This document shows, piece after piece, positions 34,029-45,369 of a stretch of 64,000 bases of DNA. The position numbers and the translations under genes are program-made. The notes below the pieces were generated by a model, which was not told the origin of the DNA, did no database searches, and worked only from the letters and a program-made list of their open reading frames with translations. Source of the stretch: Diogma glabrata. Lineage: Eukaryota; Arthropoda; Insecta; Diptera; Cylindrotomidae. Within the stretch, counting starts at the first letter, position 1, and each line of letters starts with the position of its first letter. The stretch lies in assembly GCA_963693315.1 (NCBI GenBank), contig OY856186.1, positions 133,069,841-133,133,840 on the forward strand. Reading direction: 5' to 3'.

Positions 34029-34524
34029 TGAGGATAGCCACTGTGATGTATCGCAAAACAAAATTTTATTTGAGTTTATATCTCGAAAATATGTGTATAA
34101 AATTTTTGGTCAAAATTTCAAAAATCGACTGAGATATAAACTGTGTTCGATTTGACTGAAGCAAATGATACAACTGAAAAATTGATTACAATTGTTGTTT
34201 TTTCAGTTGTTACAGTGAAATCGGACGCAGTCATTTTATTGAATGCGGTTTCTATAGGTTTTACCGCATTCAATGGTTTTTATAGGTTTGACACTTCTAT
34301 TCCTATTATATTCCTATCGAATATCTATATCCTTCGAATTACGTACCAAGAAGGGTGGTAGATAAATAGTCGTTCTTCAAGTTTCTTAGCGAACAAACGG
34401 TGCTACTCGGTTACTCAATTATATTTTATGGAAAAAAGGATAAAAGTTCCAGAATCAGTAAGTTCCTAAAAAAATAAGTTAATAAATCACTTATTTTTTC
34501 GGTCGTCACAGTGGCTAACCCCTC
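34029..34524. mobile_element. Candidate TTAA-flanked TIR element (496 bp)
   Basis: TAGCCACTGTGA occurs near the left end (34034) and inverted near the right end (34507), each close to a TTAA (34025-34028, 34525-34528). TTAA target sites suggest a piggyBac-like or Kolobok-like MITE. The interior has a second inverted pair: CGATTTGACTGAA near 34151 and TTTCAGTTG...GTGAAATCG near 34200-34224. The 72-codon frame at 34143-34361 is not considered a gene. The terminal match is short, so this is tentative. Confidence 0.45.
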
Positions 34525-34528
34525 TTAA

Positions 34529-37144
34529 GGTTTTTGGAAAATTTACTTGTTTTAGCTTTTTTTGTTTTGTTCATATGCTAATACGTATTAATATTAGATT
34601 CTTACAAATACTTCGTATATTCAATATTTTAGATTATAAAAAAAATAAACTACCAAAAAAGATGTTTTAATTTGTTTGATATTATCTTACAAGAAAATAA
34701 ATTTTAATATTCACAATTTTATACAGTTCCCTAAGGAGATTCATTCTTTGAAGTAAAGTTATAGATGATATGAAAACGAAACTATATAAAATTGAGAATT
34801 ATAAAAATAACCATATTAATAGCTTTATTTTAAGTATATAGAAGTATTTGAGAAAATCGAAAAATTTACCATAATTTTTAGGTTCTTATAATTTTTTGAA
34901 TTATTATCAAAACATATTTTACAAAAAAATTAACCGTTGTTTATACAAATAAATTTTATAGTTCAAAATTTTTTTTACTGATAGTAATAAAATTAGTTAA
35001 GATCTCCAACCTCATGCACAAGCATCAGAGTCATAGCTCTTATTATTATTTTTCTAGCAAGAGGTAGAACTCAGTTTATCAACCAGTGTTGGGAACGAAT
35101 GAAAAAGTATTGCAACAAATAGATTTTTTTTTCCTCATCGTTACATATTCATTTCAAAGTTTAGTTATCAATTAGAAGCATATGTTTGATCATAGGAGAA
35201 AAATTTTGATTGTATTGAAATAAGCTTATTGTTTTTCTTTCAAAATAATTTTTTTTATAAAATTTAGAGATTGTTCTAGTAAAATATTATTTTCTTATAT
35301 CACTTTTTCTGCTTTTTTCTATTCCCTTTTTGTAGCCGTATTTTTTCCACTTTAGTAAACTTATTTAGAAACAATATAAATAAAAAAAATTATAATTAAA
35401 CATTGATTTTTACCGGTGTTCTAATATTTTGTTATATTAAATTTATGTTCAAATTAAAATTTAGACTACACTGAGAGTGATTCACCCTACTAGAATAATA
35501 ATAAAATCTGAGTTCTACCTATTCCTTAAATACTTAGAGGGTTAAACTCATAAATGTATAAGGTTTTAAAATGATTTGGAATTTCTTTATCAATGTATAT
35601 TTTTTGACCAACATTTGACCAGCTTGTTAAGATCTTATAAAAACAAATATTTTATGCACTTATTAACCTTATAGGAAACAAGTTTTTAAACGTTATTCTA
35701 ACTCTAAACTTTAAAATTAATCAGTCCCACAGAAAGGGACTTTAATATAATAATCATTTGTCTGTTTTTTAACATAAAAACATAACATAAGATTTTATTT
35801 TTACTATTTATTATTTAATTTTGAAAATAAAAATTTGTTCCAACAAACATAAAAAACCGACAGCAAAATATAAAAGGAAGAATCGTAAAATGATATTTAA
35901 AACAGATATTAATAAAATATTGTAGAAGTAAAATATACTAGATTGTTACTGTAACGTTGAGCAATGTGACCCGTTGACTCGGGTACCATGTTTCCGAAAA
36001 CATTGCAAGATTAATAACAGTTAAACCGAATAATCGGATTACAAAACTTAAATTTGTGTATAGTGCAATTTGCAGCACTTGCCTTTTGACAAAATAAATA
36101 AAAAGTTAATATCTAGCGGGAATGTAAATAATAAATATTTTCTGTCGTGGCTACTTAGTGCAATTTTATGAATAACCTAATAAAACACTTGTTGCGTAAA
36201 TAAATTATAGTTATTTATGTCATCAGAATCGTAAATTAAATCATTTTCTAGTTCCGAATATTTGTAGATGAGGCAAAGGTCTAATCTGCTTATATGACGC
36301 ATCATAGTTACGATCCTAATTACATACCAAATTTGATCTGCAAATTTCTAGTCTATGGTTCAATGTTAAAATAACTTTTTTTAAATTATTCGAATAATTA
36401 GGTGCTCTGCATCATAATTGAAAAAAATGGTGTGCCGGAATACAAGGGCCCTATTTCTGAGCACATAAATGTGAATTTGGAAAATATTGTGAAATTCTTA
36501 TTTCATAACATTAAACTGATGCAAAATTGCCGTATTCCTGAATATGTACACAATTGTGCAACCAATTTATTATGAATTTAAATAATATTGTGAAATTCAT
36601 TCCTCAAATTTGAATTATTAATTATCAGTTCTCCTATTCTATTAAGCTGTAATAAACAAAATGATTATTATATATTTTTTGTATTCAGTAATTTTTTTGT
36701 AACACAGGTATTGGAAATTGAAAGTTTGACTCCCCATAACTTTTGACCCCTGAGTTTCCGCAATTTTTTTTTCATATTTATCACGCAGAGAGGCTAATCT
36801 ATCTATTGAACTATACAAATCGATATTTTGAAAACCGATATGAAAAAGGAGGAATCTTTTATTTCTTAAATAATCTAACAAAACATTCTATCAACAAAAA
36901 ATCTATCAACATCTCAAAACATTTCTCCTTTTTGGAAACTTAGTTATATTAGTTTAAGATCTATTAAGGGGTCCATACAATGGCTAACTGTTTATGTATA
37001 TGACTGATAATGAGTAACAGTCAAATTTAGGGCGTGATGAAATTTTAAACATGTTTGAATTTTTATCATCAGTCGAGATTGACATTCATGATTGATCGTG
37101 TATGAACTCCTTTAGTTGGAGAATTGAAAAATATGAACAAGTTG
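34529..37144. other. AT-rich DNA with a few GC-richer islets, no gene recognised
   Basis: A GC-richer islet at about 35960-36005 includes a short palindrome around GCAATGT...ACATTGC. Another at 36425-36540 has CCGGAATACAAG and, inverted, TTGCCGTATTCC. Open frames at 36642-36943 overlap on both strands and have no domain I know. Nothing is strong enough for a gene call. Confidence 0.4.
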
Positions 37145-37633
37145 GGGTTCGTTCGTAAGCACCAAATCGCTAGCTTATTTTCCTATTTTGAAGTTTGTGG
37201 CTGGAAATGGTCGTTCTTAAACTATTTCTTGCCTATTTAAGCAAGACTTGACAGATAAAGTTGTTCGGAAACTCCATTTCTATTCCAAAATACGCGATTC
37301 GATCGCCTATTTTGGACTCGCTGTTTTTGAGATCTTAAATAAGAACTGAGATCTAAAAGTGACATTTGCGGTTTTTATTTGATTTTAATACCAAACATGT
37401 TTTGTGTTGTGTTTAGTTTGTTTTTCCTGTTGTTAAACTATTATAATTATTGTGATAAGTTTTAATACATAATTATTAATTTTTAATACTTCATATATAT
37501 ATTTAGGCAACTGGTCGTTCGGAAACAAAATGCCAATTCTTGTTCTTGTTGAAGAACTGATAGCCACGCCCCTTGGATGACAGTTGCCTATTTTAGAAAA
37601 TAAGCAAGCGATTTGGTGTTTCCGAACGAAACC
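37145..37633. mobile_element. TIR element (~489 bp), ends GGTTYCGTTCGKAARCACC
   Basis: The left end GGTTCGTTCGTAAGCACC, followed by AAATCGCTAGCTTATTTTC, recurs inverted at the right end (AAATCGCTTGCTTATTTTC; GGTGTTTCCGAACGAAACC). The match extends about 45 bp. The flanks read TTG on both sides, a weak hint of a 3-bp duplication. It is non-coding inside. The superfamily is not determined. Confidence 0.7.
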
Positions 37634-39422
37634 TTGATCTTTTATAAGTGAAAAAAATGAACCATATTAGTTTTCTGATCAAAATTTTAATAAATTGTAT
37701 TATATTTAGAACCCAATCTTTTGATTAATTTATTAAAAAACCTAATTTACTACCGTAATAATATGAAAAACATTTTCGGAGTGACGTGAATTATCCATTA
37801 TAATATATGATTTTTTGTAGTTACACTAAAACAAAAATAATTCACTTAAAAAATAATAAACAAAATTGATTTGGTTTTTAATTTTTATTTTACTACTGCG
37901 CGCTTTAATATAGACAGGTAATATTTTCTAACTACAGTAAACTAGGAATATTTCTAGCACCACTCAAATTGACGCTCATAAAATATGAAAGCAGATAAAT
38001 ATTTAATATTTATTATAACTCGTTGACAATATCCGTCATTAAAAGAAATAAAATACCGTAAAACACATATATTGAAAAATATGTAAGTTTTAATTATAAT
38101 AATTCATTCATTGACCTTTTACTAATATGTCAAACTGCGGATTTGTTGTTATGGACTCACTTCTTTTTTCTTTTTAAAATCGAAATATGTATATTGAGAT
38201 AACCAATGAATAAAATTGATTTTTAATTCAATAATTATAACAAAATATTAAATTTTTCCTAGCATGGCCGACCGTCATTATATCTGTCAAAATATTTTAA
38301 GGAAAATACTCTATAGAATCAAAAAAACAAGTTAGGAAATCAGTCGTATTTATATTTGAAGAAAGAAACATTGTGGCTAGAACTTTTATATACATTTTGC
38401 CGAGTTGCTGATTTTAAAGAACTGAGTGATCTCTAACCCTTCTATGACAGTAATTTTATATTAAATTTTCTTAGGACGTCGTCAGAGAATAATGCAATGC
38501 TTCGATCTCGATCTCGAATCCCTAAAAATTTTATGCAATTGTTTTTTCAGTTGTTTCAGTCAAATCGAACGCTCCTCATATATCTATCCATAATAAATGC
38601 AACATACTTTTTGCAACTTTCAGCTGTAAAAGTAATATTTACAACGTGTAAACTGTCACCCAAAATGGGTCTCAAATTGTTCTAAATTAAACATAAAACG
38701 TTCTTTCATTAATTCTATATATTTAATTTATTGTCTGTTCATTCTTTTAGTTGTTTGGAATATATAGAGTATTTGGAATATATAGAGCGTTCGTTTTGAT
38801 CTACATCGATAAATATCAATTTTTTATAAATCGTATGGTCATTGAAATTTTTGTTTGTAAATCAGTATTTAATAATAAATTAATTTAGATAATTTACGGA
38901 AGAATGAAATTATTTTTATTTTATAAAATTTACAAAAATATTTCTAAGATTATAAAATAGAATTATTTATAATTTGATAAAATAAAAAAATATTTTTGAA
39001 TTTGGAAAAATGCGGTGCTGTCAAAAATGTTTATTTTTCGTTCATTTCATTTGTGTGCTTTTATTACATGGTGGTTGGGATGGTCTAGGGTCATGTGATC
39101 ACTATTTTATTTCCCCTTTTCTTTGCAAGAAACAATAAGCGGAAACATAATATACAATATTGCATAAACTCGTAAATCAGTGCACATTTTTTATACATAT
39201 GTCTAAATGTTCAACTCACGTCTAACAATTTTTACGCTGTAAATGCATAAATAACTAATTTTTACGTTGAGCAAAAAATATTTTTTAATTTCCCGATATT
39301 GGAAGTCCTCGTTAATGTTATCTAATATAAATAATAGAAGAGTGTATTCATCGGTTTAATATATATTTGATTTTAACTTTTTCCTTATAGGCGAATATAA
39401 AATTTTAATGATGAAGAAATAC
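37634..39422. other. AT-rich DNA, no gene recognised
   Basis: Near 38545-38585 the phrase TTTTTTCAGTTGTTTCAGTC followed by AAATCGAACG matches the interior of the 34-kb TIR element, so a diverged relative may lie here. The frame at 38497-38685 includes it and is not considered a gene. Nothing else was seen. Confidence 0.4.
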
Positions 39423-39531
39423 AAATGAAGGCAATATTTGGTAAATCATAAAGTGTTCGATTTAATGAGCTACGAGCTTTTTTGATAGGTTTGCTAAACA
39501 AATTACGGACTTGATGTGTTGGATAAGGAGA
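39423..39531 (-). CDS. Candidate internal exon (E2) of an unrecognised gene
   Basis: The minus strand has an acceptor GATCGTCAACAG, then 36 codons and one extra base up to a GTATTT donor at 39422. The peptide starts SPYPTHQVRNLFSKP and continues IKKARSSLNRTLYDLPN, a basic segment. The incoming phase is 0, matching the end of candidate exon E1. The outgoing phase is 1, matching the two-base start of E3. I do not recognise the protein. The same frame would stay open 12 codons past the donor, so the exon end is uncertain. Confidence 0.4.
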
Positions 39532-39714
39532 CTGTTGACGATCAAAAATCCTTGATAAGCAATGGTAATGATTGTCAAATATTTATAAAATGAACACACA
39601 AAATTTCAAACTTTATGTCAAACTTCAAATTTATTTTTGCTACAATTGCATATGATAACGGTTTTTCAATTTTTTCTTTGCTTTAACTTGTGCTTGAATA
39701 ATACTCACTTAAAC

Positions 39715-39834
39715 CAACAAGCTAGATTCAAACAACCCGTCATCCAAGTTTCTCTCAAGCACTGGCAACATGTATTTGGTTTGACCTGCATACGTTTCGT
39801 CAATCACGTAATGATTGACAAAATCTTTGATCGT
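39715..39834 (-). CDS. Candidate internal exon (E1) of an unrecognised gene
   Basis: After the acceptor GTGCATGTAG the minus strand is open in one frame only for 40 codons: TIKDFVNHYVIDETYAGQTK, then YMLPVLERNLDDGLFESSLL. The best donor in frame is GTTTAAGT at 39714. A stronger GTGAGT six bases on would place a TAA in the exon. A 183-bp gap separates it from E2, a usual intron size for insects. GC content is well above the surroundings. It is unlikely to continue the helicase at 41.7 kb, since that donor is in phase 1 and gives an early stop here. Confidence 0.42.
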
Positions 39835-40741
39835 CTACATGCACCTTTATAAATTTCCAATGACAGTTTACTTGATAGAGTTCGATGGTAATGGTCAAGC
39901 ACAAGCAATTATTCAAAAAAGCTATCCAGTAGGAAAAAATTAATTTATCAGTTATTTTTTGTTAGGTATTTATATGTTTATTTATTATTATTAATATCTT
40001 CATTTTGATGGTAAATTATAATAAAATTATAAAGTAACAAAAAACACAACTATAAAATTGTATAAAGGTGAAAAAATAATAATAATTTTGACAAAAAATA
40101 ATATTGCAATATAAAAAAATTAACAAAAGCTTGACAAAATATAATTATATTATTTTTTTTTATTGTAAGTGTGCAGTTACATTTTACAAATGGTTGACAA
40201 GCATTACTGTTGCTAGTTTAAGTGTCTATACTTAAATATAAAAGTATATGATCGTGATTTTATTTGTCTAAACATACGAGTGACGCTTTATTTTTAAAAG
40301 ATTTATTTTATACCCAACAAATATTGTTCATTGATCTTCGTTTCCCCTAAAGCTTTTATAATGAAAACGAATTAAGAAATCTAGTTTATTCTGCTTGATT
40401 GACCTGACCTGAACTGAGTAGGCACATATGACTAAATTTTATTTAACAATGCATGCTGCTTTTTTTCTTTACTTCAAGAGTAGTTTTTTAACTGCTAAAA
40501 ACTCACATACAGTAGAATTAAACTAGAAATGGTTTTATCATATTTTAAAATAAAACATTTAAGCTTAATTTATTTTTGTATTTACTTTAAAATTGGTTAA
40601 CCTTTCAATAATTGGCATCATAAAATTTATTATGCTTGCCGTTGGCTAGTAGGCGGCGTAGAATGTTAAATGACATTTATGAAATCCCTTGTTTTCTACA
40701 CATTTAATAATTAAAATTGAAACACTTATTTTAAATTTTTT
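39835..40741. other. AT-rich DNA, nothing recognised
   Basis: No exon or repeat was identified on either strand. Confidence 0.4.
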
Positions 40742-40829
40742 ATTCAAATGTTTGCGTCTTATTAGGACATGGTCAACCACTTATATCAGAACTCCCAAAA
40801 ATGTCCTAATAAGACGAAAATATTTGAAT
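40742..40829. ncRNA. 88-nt hairpin, pre-miRNA-like or miniature foldback
   Basis: Arms 40742-40770 and 40801-40829 pair over 29 positions with about three mismatches. The core GTCTTATTAGGACAT is perfect, and the loop is 30 nt. Length and shape resemble an insect microRNA precursor, but no mature microRNA is recognised and a tiny transposon relic is equally possible. A similar fold forms on either strand. Confidence 0.3.
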
Positions 40830-41691
40830 CACTCACATAGATCATTTTCAAGACGAAAATAAATTTAAAATAAAATGTTTTTATTTTATTTTAAAGCTTA
40901 GAAAACAAGAGTTTTCAAAAATGTTGAGTGACTTTCAAATAAATAGAGATTATGTTATACTTTTTCTGTCGTTACCGCTATCAATTAAAATGATTGTCTC
41001 ATTAAATAGATATGTATGTGAATATGCCTAATGTTAATTTTTCGGTAAAACTGGTTTTGCTAAATATATAATTAATACACTCTTCTAATAAGCTACTTAG
41101 ATAACGTTAATATCGATACAAAAAATATTAAAAAACGATTAAAGCTAAAAATGTGCTAAAAAATTGTTATAAGACTTCTACTTTAATTAATTTATATTTT
41201 GCTGTCATTTAATGTTTTTGCTAATACTAACTTTTTGTTTACTCATAATTCAAATTACATATTACAACATTCATTCTTTTTTTCTTTTTCAAATAAATAG
41301 AACTTGCAATTTCTTGTTTCTATTTAAATTATTTACAACAGGATCATTGATCACATTACTTAATTATATTTTCAAATTTTTATAATTCAAAATCTTTTAT
41401 TTCACTGTTTTTAATTTCAAGTTTATAATTATTCCCGACAAATTTTTTTCTTATCAATAAAAATTCACAAAACACTTTTTAGTTTTTCAATTAAATATTT
41501 CATCAACTCGATTTTTCACTAAGAGGCAAACATTTTTGAATTTATTTATGTATTATTTCCTTTTAATCAGTCTATTAAATGTTTCATCTTCGATAAAACC
41601 TTATTATTTTTTCTTTGCCTCATCTGGATATATATTTTCATAATTATTTTTTTATTTTATTAATTAAACACTTTTAATTTAATTTACTTAC
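40830..41691. other. AT-rich DNA downstream of the helicase exon
   Basis: No further helicase exon was recognised. If the last visible exon is spliced at its GTAAGT, a short terminal exon should lie here or further left. Confidence 0.4.
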
Positions 41692-42576
41692 TGATGTTAC
41701 CCTCTTCATTGCTAATACTAAGACAAAGAGGTGAATCATCCAATTTTGCAACATATAAAGCAGGATCAATTACTTTTGGTATTGGTTTTATTTCCGTTCC
41801 CAATTCTTTTTCAATACGATGAAGATCAAATCGATCTTCATAAGTTATTAAATTGATTGCAATACCTAGTATGGAAAAATAAACAACATTAATAAAACCA
41901 AAGTAAACAAGAAATTTGATATAGTCACCTAAATGGCCAAATCTGCCAGAGCGACCAATTCTATGTAAATAAGTTTCCGCCATTTTAGGAAAATCAAAAT
42001 TAATTACAACATTCACAGCCTGCACATCAATACCACGTGTAAACAAATCAGAGCACACTAGATTCCTGCATAATCCTTGTCTGAAATCATGAAATACACG
42101 ATTTCTGTGTGCTTGTGCCATTTTCGCATGTATATAATAACAACAATAACCTAACTCGGTAATCTTTTTAGCAAGAAGTTCGACGCGTTGCGTTGAATTA
42201 CAAAATATTATTGATTGATTAATTTGAAGTTTTGAAAAAAGAGTATTTAGACAATGTACTTTTTGCCGTTCTTGAACAAATGCATAGTATTGAGTCACTC
42301 CTTTAAGAGTCAGTTCTTCCATTAAATTAATTTCATATGGATCTCGGAGATGTTTTTCCATAAAGTTTTTGACACTTAAAGGAAAAGTGGCAGAAAATAA
42401 TAATATTTGACGTTCCTTTGGTAATTTTAAAATAACATGATCCAGCATGCCTTTAAAATCACTTGATAATAATTTATCAGCTTCATCCAGAACTAATATT
42501 TTACAATTTGACATATTTGCTACTTCTTTATCCATAAGATCCAATATGCGACCTGGAGTTGCAATTATTACTTGAA
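41692..42576 (-). CDS. me31B: Me31B/DDX6-type DEAD-box RNA helicase, carboxyl half (two exons)
   Basis: This encodes the helicase of cytoplasmic mRNA-repression bodies, an ATP-dependent RNA-binding protein of the DDX6/Dhh1 family that works with decapping and CCR4-NOT factors. Exon A runs 42576-41929. It opens after the acceptor TTCGTTTTAG with [10 protein letters not shown] (motif Ib) and continues with motif II DEAD, motif III SAT, motif IV SIIFCNS, motif V TRGIDV and motif [10 protein letters not shown]. Exon B runs 41865-41692 with [20 protein letters not shown] and the family tail ending in [10 protein letters not shown] 63-nt GT-AG intron (41866-41928) separates them; its length is a multiple of three and it contains no stop, so one frame crosses it. 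A strong GTAAGT at 41691 suggests another exon after a short tail; otherwise TAA ends it at 41684. All visible motifs are intact. The amino half (Q motif, motif I) should lie at higher coordinates, but I did not find it, and retrotransposon debris follows. It may be a true gene with long introns or a partial duplicate. Confidence 0.92.
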
Positions 42577-42665
42577 CTAAAACGAAAAAATATATTGAAA
42601 TTTACTTTTACAACCATACGTATAGAGGGTGTCGAAACAACAGTTTATCAGTCAGCCAAAAAACT

Positions 42666-42797
42666 TTAAAACATAAGAATTGAAGTCTTAGACTCTGAGG
42701 TATCAAAATTTCCATTCTCATCCTCCTCAACATTTCTATCCAATTCATCCAACCCAATCAATCCATCCATCCAATCACTATTGACATATGAGAGTCT
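42666..42797 (-). CDS. Possible terminal exon, 43 codons, acidic, unrecognised
   Basis: On the minus strand the acceptor TTTTTTTTAATTCAG precedes an open frame RLSYVNSDWMDGLIGLDELD, then an acidic RNVEEDENGNFDTSESKTS and a stop at 42668-42666. The acidic Asp/Glu/Asn content contrasts with its surroundings. It lies 90 bp upstream of the helicase exon in the same strand but ends in a stop, so it cannot be spliced in frame into it as read. It may be an alternative exon, a retrotransposon remnant or chance. Confidence 0.28.
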   Translation of the reverse strand, partial: RLSYVNSDWMDGLIGLDELDRNVEEDENGNFDTSESKTSILMF

Positions 42798-43059
42798 CTG
42801 AATTAAAAAAAAAACACTAGTTAGTTAAATAACTGTTTAGAAAAGTTGGATGCGGAAGTTTATACCAAATCGCGAGATGTGGATGAGGCGGTGAGGCATT
42901 AATTCTAGTTACACTTGAAACCTTTTGCGCCCATAAGGAAGCAAAAATTATAAGTAAATACAAAATACATTTGGACAAAGGCACGTTTTTACAAAGGAAA
43001 AAAAAAATTCGCTGAACACCAATCTCGCTTTTGCACTTCTTCCAGGCAGTTAAATCACT

Positions 43060-44450
43060 AACTCAAACTCAGTTCTAAATGATACTTCCGTGAACGACTC
43101 AAAAGAAAAGGTGAATCTTTTGGGACGCATCTTCGCAGTAAACTCAAACCTAGTGGAATTTTTCCATTCGCACAAGTTAAAACGAAAATTAGAGTTAATT
43201 ATTTTTCGAAGCAATATTGTAAAAAAATGCTTCTATCTATAAAAACCAACAAATCGGCTGTCCACGATGGCATTTCACCCCTTATTCTTAAGCACTTAGA
43301 TAGCGGTTAGAATCGATAACCAAATTTTCCTAAATAGAAATCTCAGTTAACTTAAAAACCTTATGGTATAAAATATAGATGATCTTACAGTCTGATGGAT
43401 TCATATTTTCCTTACAGTTTGACTATTTTCATGTTAAATTACATGACTTTGCACTTTCATCAACCTTATTTATTGATAGATAAATGAAAAACTCATATTC
43501 TACAGTACTCTAAATTTAGTATTGCTGACGGCAGCTAATTGCATGTCTTTCATGCATCTCTTATGCTTTAATCTCGTGTAGCAGCTACTAATGATAAAGA
43601 GTAGTTAATTAATTCAATAAATGAGGACCGAAAACGTATAATGGAATGGGGAGTGTGATCTAGTAGAGTTTAATAAAAGCATCAATGGAGCTCTTTCACG
43701 AATGAACCGGCACATAAACACCATAGTGAATTGCACGAGGTCAGTTAAACTTCTTGGAGTTGTTATCAAAAATAACATGAAATATAACAAACATCCTTCT
43801 CAAGTTAAGCGGGTTTACGTCCTAGAAGTATACGGAACGCGGACCATTACAAAAATTTCGACGAAAGCGTCGGTACAACAAAACATCTTGCTAAATTAGC
43901 AATGTAAAAATTAGGATTCTTGAGTAAGAAGTTTTGTAAAATCCAGACATTTTGTTGATCTATATGCCATTTAAAGTACTGTTGTCATGTTTGGAGAGGT
44001 GTCTTGCCAATCAATAATAAACTATCTAGACCCTGTGCAGAGAAAAACCATAAGAATTAAGATTGATTGACAATGCTGAATTAACCGATCAGTTTAACTC
44101 ACTTCAGCATCCAAGAAATGTGATCGAATTTTCAATATTTTATAATTACAACTTTAATGGTTCGTTTTTTAAGAGAAATTTACAACATCCTTCTTTCGTG
44201 TGCGCAATACAACCGACGCGCGGATATCCATTTCTGCCAACAATTTCTGTGACGAATTCACCGTTCAGTCATTTGAAGCAAATGTTCATCGCCATTTAAA
44301 ACAATTTCCTTATATTTTTCCTAAATTGACAGTGTCTTCGGATATTCAGAGTCTAAATAAAGATTATTTCATATTTAGTGTGCTAAGGAAGGGCTTCCAA
44401 AATTACCGTTTTTGCGATACCAATTTAAGTTTGTCACGAATCCGATAATA
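43060..44450 (+). pseudogene. Ruined non-LTR retrotransposon, same family as 53.4-56.4 kb
   Basis: Short stretches in all three frames align, in order, with the larger element on the other strand. They are SKEKVNLLG near 43100, FRSNIVKKC near 43206, NKSAVHDGISPLILKHL near 43245, VKLLGVVIKNNMKYN near 43745, KYCCHVWRG near 43975, SLQHPRNVIEFSIFYNY near 44098 and EANVHRHLKQF near 44275. The catalytic part of the reverse transcriptase is deleted or unreadable. Frames at 43702-43899, 44063-44299 and 44200-44448 are pieces of it. It is much older than its relative. Confidence 0.75.
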
Positions 44451-44497
44451 CAGATACATATTCTAAAAAATAAAACATTGGAGCATTTTTGTCTGAA

Positions 44498-44605
44498 AAT
44501 TTTTGCCTTAGTTTTATTTTAATTTAGCCCAATGAAATTCTCTAAAATGTAATGACATCATTCAATTTCACCAATAACATTTGAATTATACTAATAACCT
44601 TAGAT
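44498..44605 (+). repeat. 110-bp dispersed module (also 48.6, 49.05 and 49.5 kb)
   Basis: The block from TTTGCCTTAGTTTTATTTTA to TTTGAATTATACTAATAAC recurs forward at about 48620-48720 and inverted at about 49030-49145 and 49520-49620. It is well conserved between copies. It is likely the arm of an inverted-repeat element. Confidence 0.75.
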
Positions 44606-44945
44606 TATAAAATATACAGAATAAGCAATTTTTGTATATTTTGCGTATACACACTATAAAACTATAAAAAAAATTGAAGCTATCTTTTAAATTCAAATTT
44701 CGCATTGAAAATAATTTCTACAAAAGAAAAGACCCATGAAAAACACAAAAATATAGGGTCCCATGCAGCATGGTTATCTCTTTCTATTTAAAGAAAAATA
44801 TAATTTTATTCTTCTATTGCCAGAAAGAAATAACTGCCAAACTATATATATTTTATTTTAATTTCATTCTAAATCAAAACAAAACCAAAAACAATTAATC
44901 GTCAAACAATATCCATTTCACTCTAAAATTATGCTAAATGAAAAC
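44588..44945 (-). repeat. Inverted copy of the 15260-15615 repeat
   Basis: Reverse complement of the dispersed repeat at 15.3-15.6 kb, collinear over its full length, with the landmark CCCATGCAGCAT. It partly abuts the 110-bp module on its left. Confidence 0.7.
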
Positions 44946-45000
44946 AAAACCAAGGCGTACATGATGCAATTTTAACTAGGATCAAAATTTTAGTTTTAAT

Positions 45001-45338
45001 GGGTGTGTTTTTTTTCTATATCCGAGAGATCCGATAAAATAAAATCTGTATCAGATATACCGTATAATTTTTTCCTCCGATAATTAACTGTCAGATATAA
45101 AATATATTCTATGAGTTTTTTCCGCCAAAAAACATTAGAAAAAAAATTATTAAATAAATTTAAATTTTAATAAAAAATTTATTTAAATTTGTTTTTAATC
45201 GAAACTTTACCCACAATTTTAGGTAGATTTCATATAAAAATCTACCTATTGCAATGGGCTTCATCTCGGAATTTCGGAAAAATTTTGATGCCAAACGACT
45301 ATATGTGATAAGCGGAGATGGAAAAACAAAAAAAAAAA

Positions 45339-45369
<31 letters not shown>

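Noticed and set aside
34143..34361. 72-codon hydrophobic frame as a gene
   Set aside because: It spans an internal inverted repeat of a candidate TIR element, part of which recurs at 38.5 kb.
39637..39852. 71-codon plus-strand frame
   Set aside because: The minus strand here gives a better exon with acceptor and compatible phase; the plus-strand peptide shows no motif.
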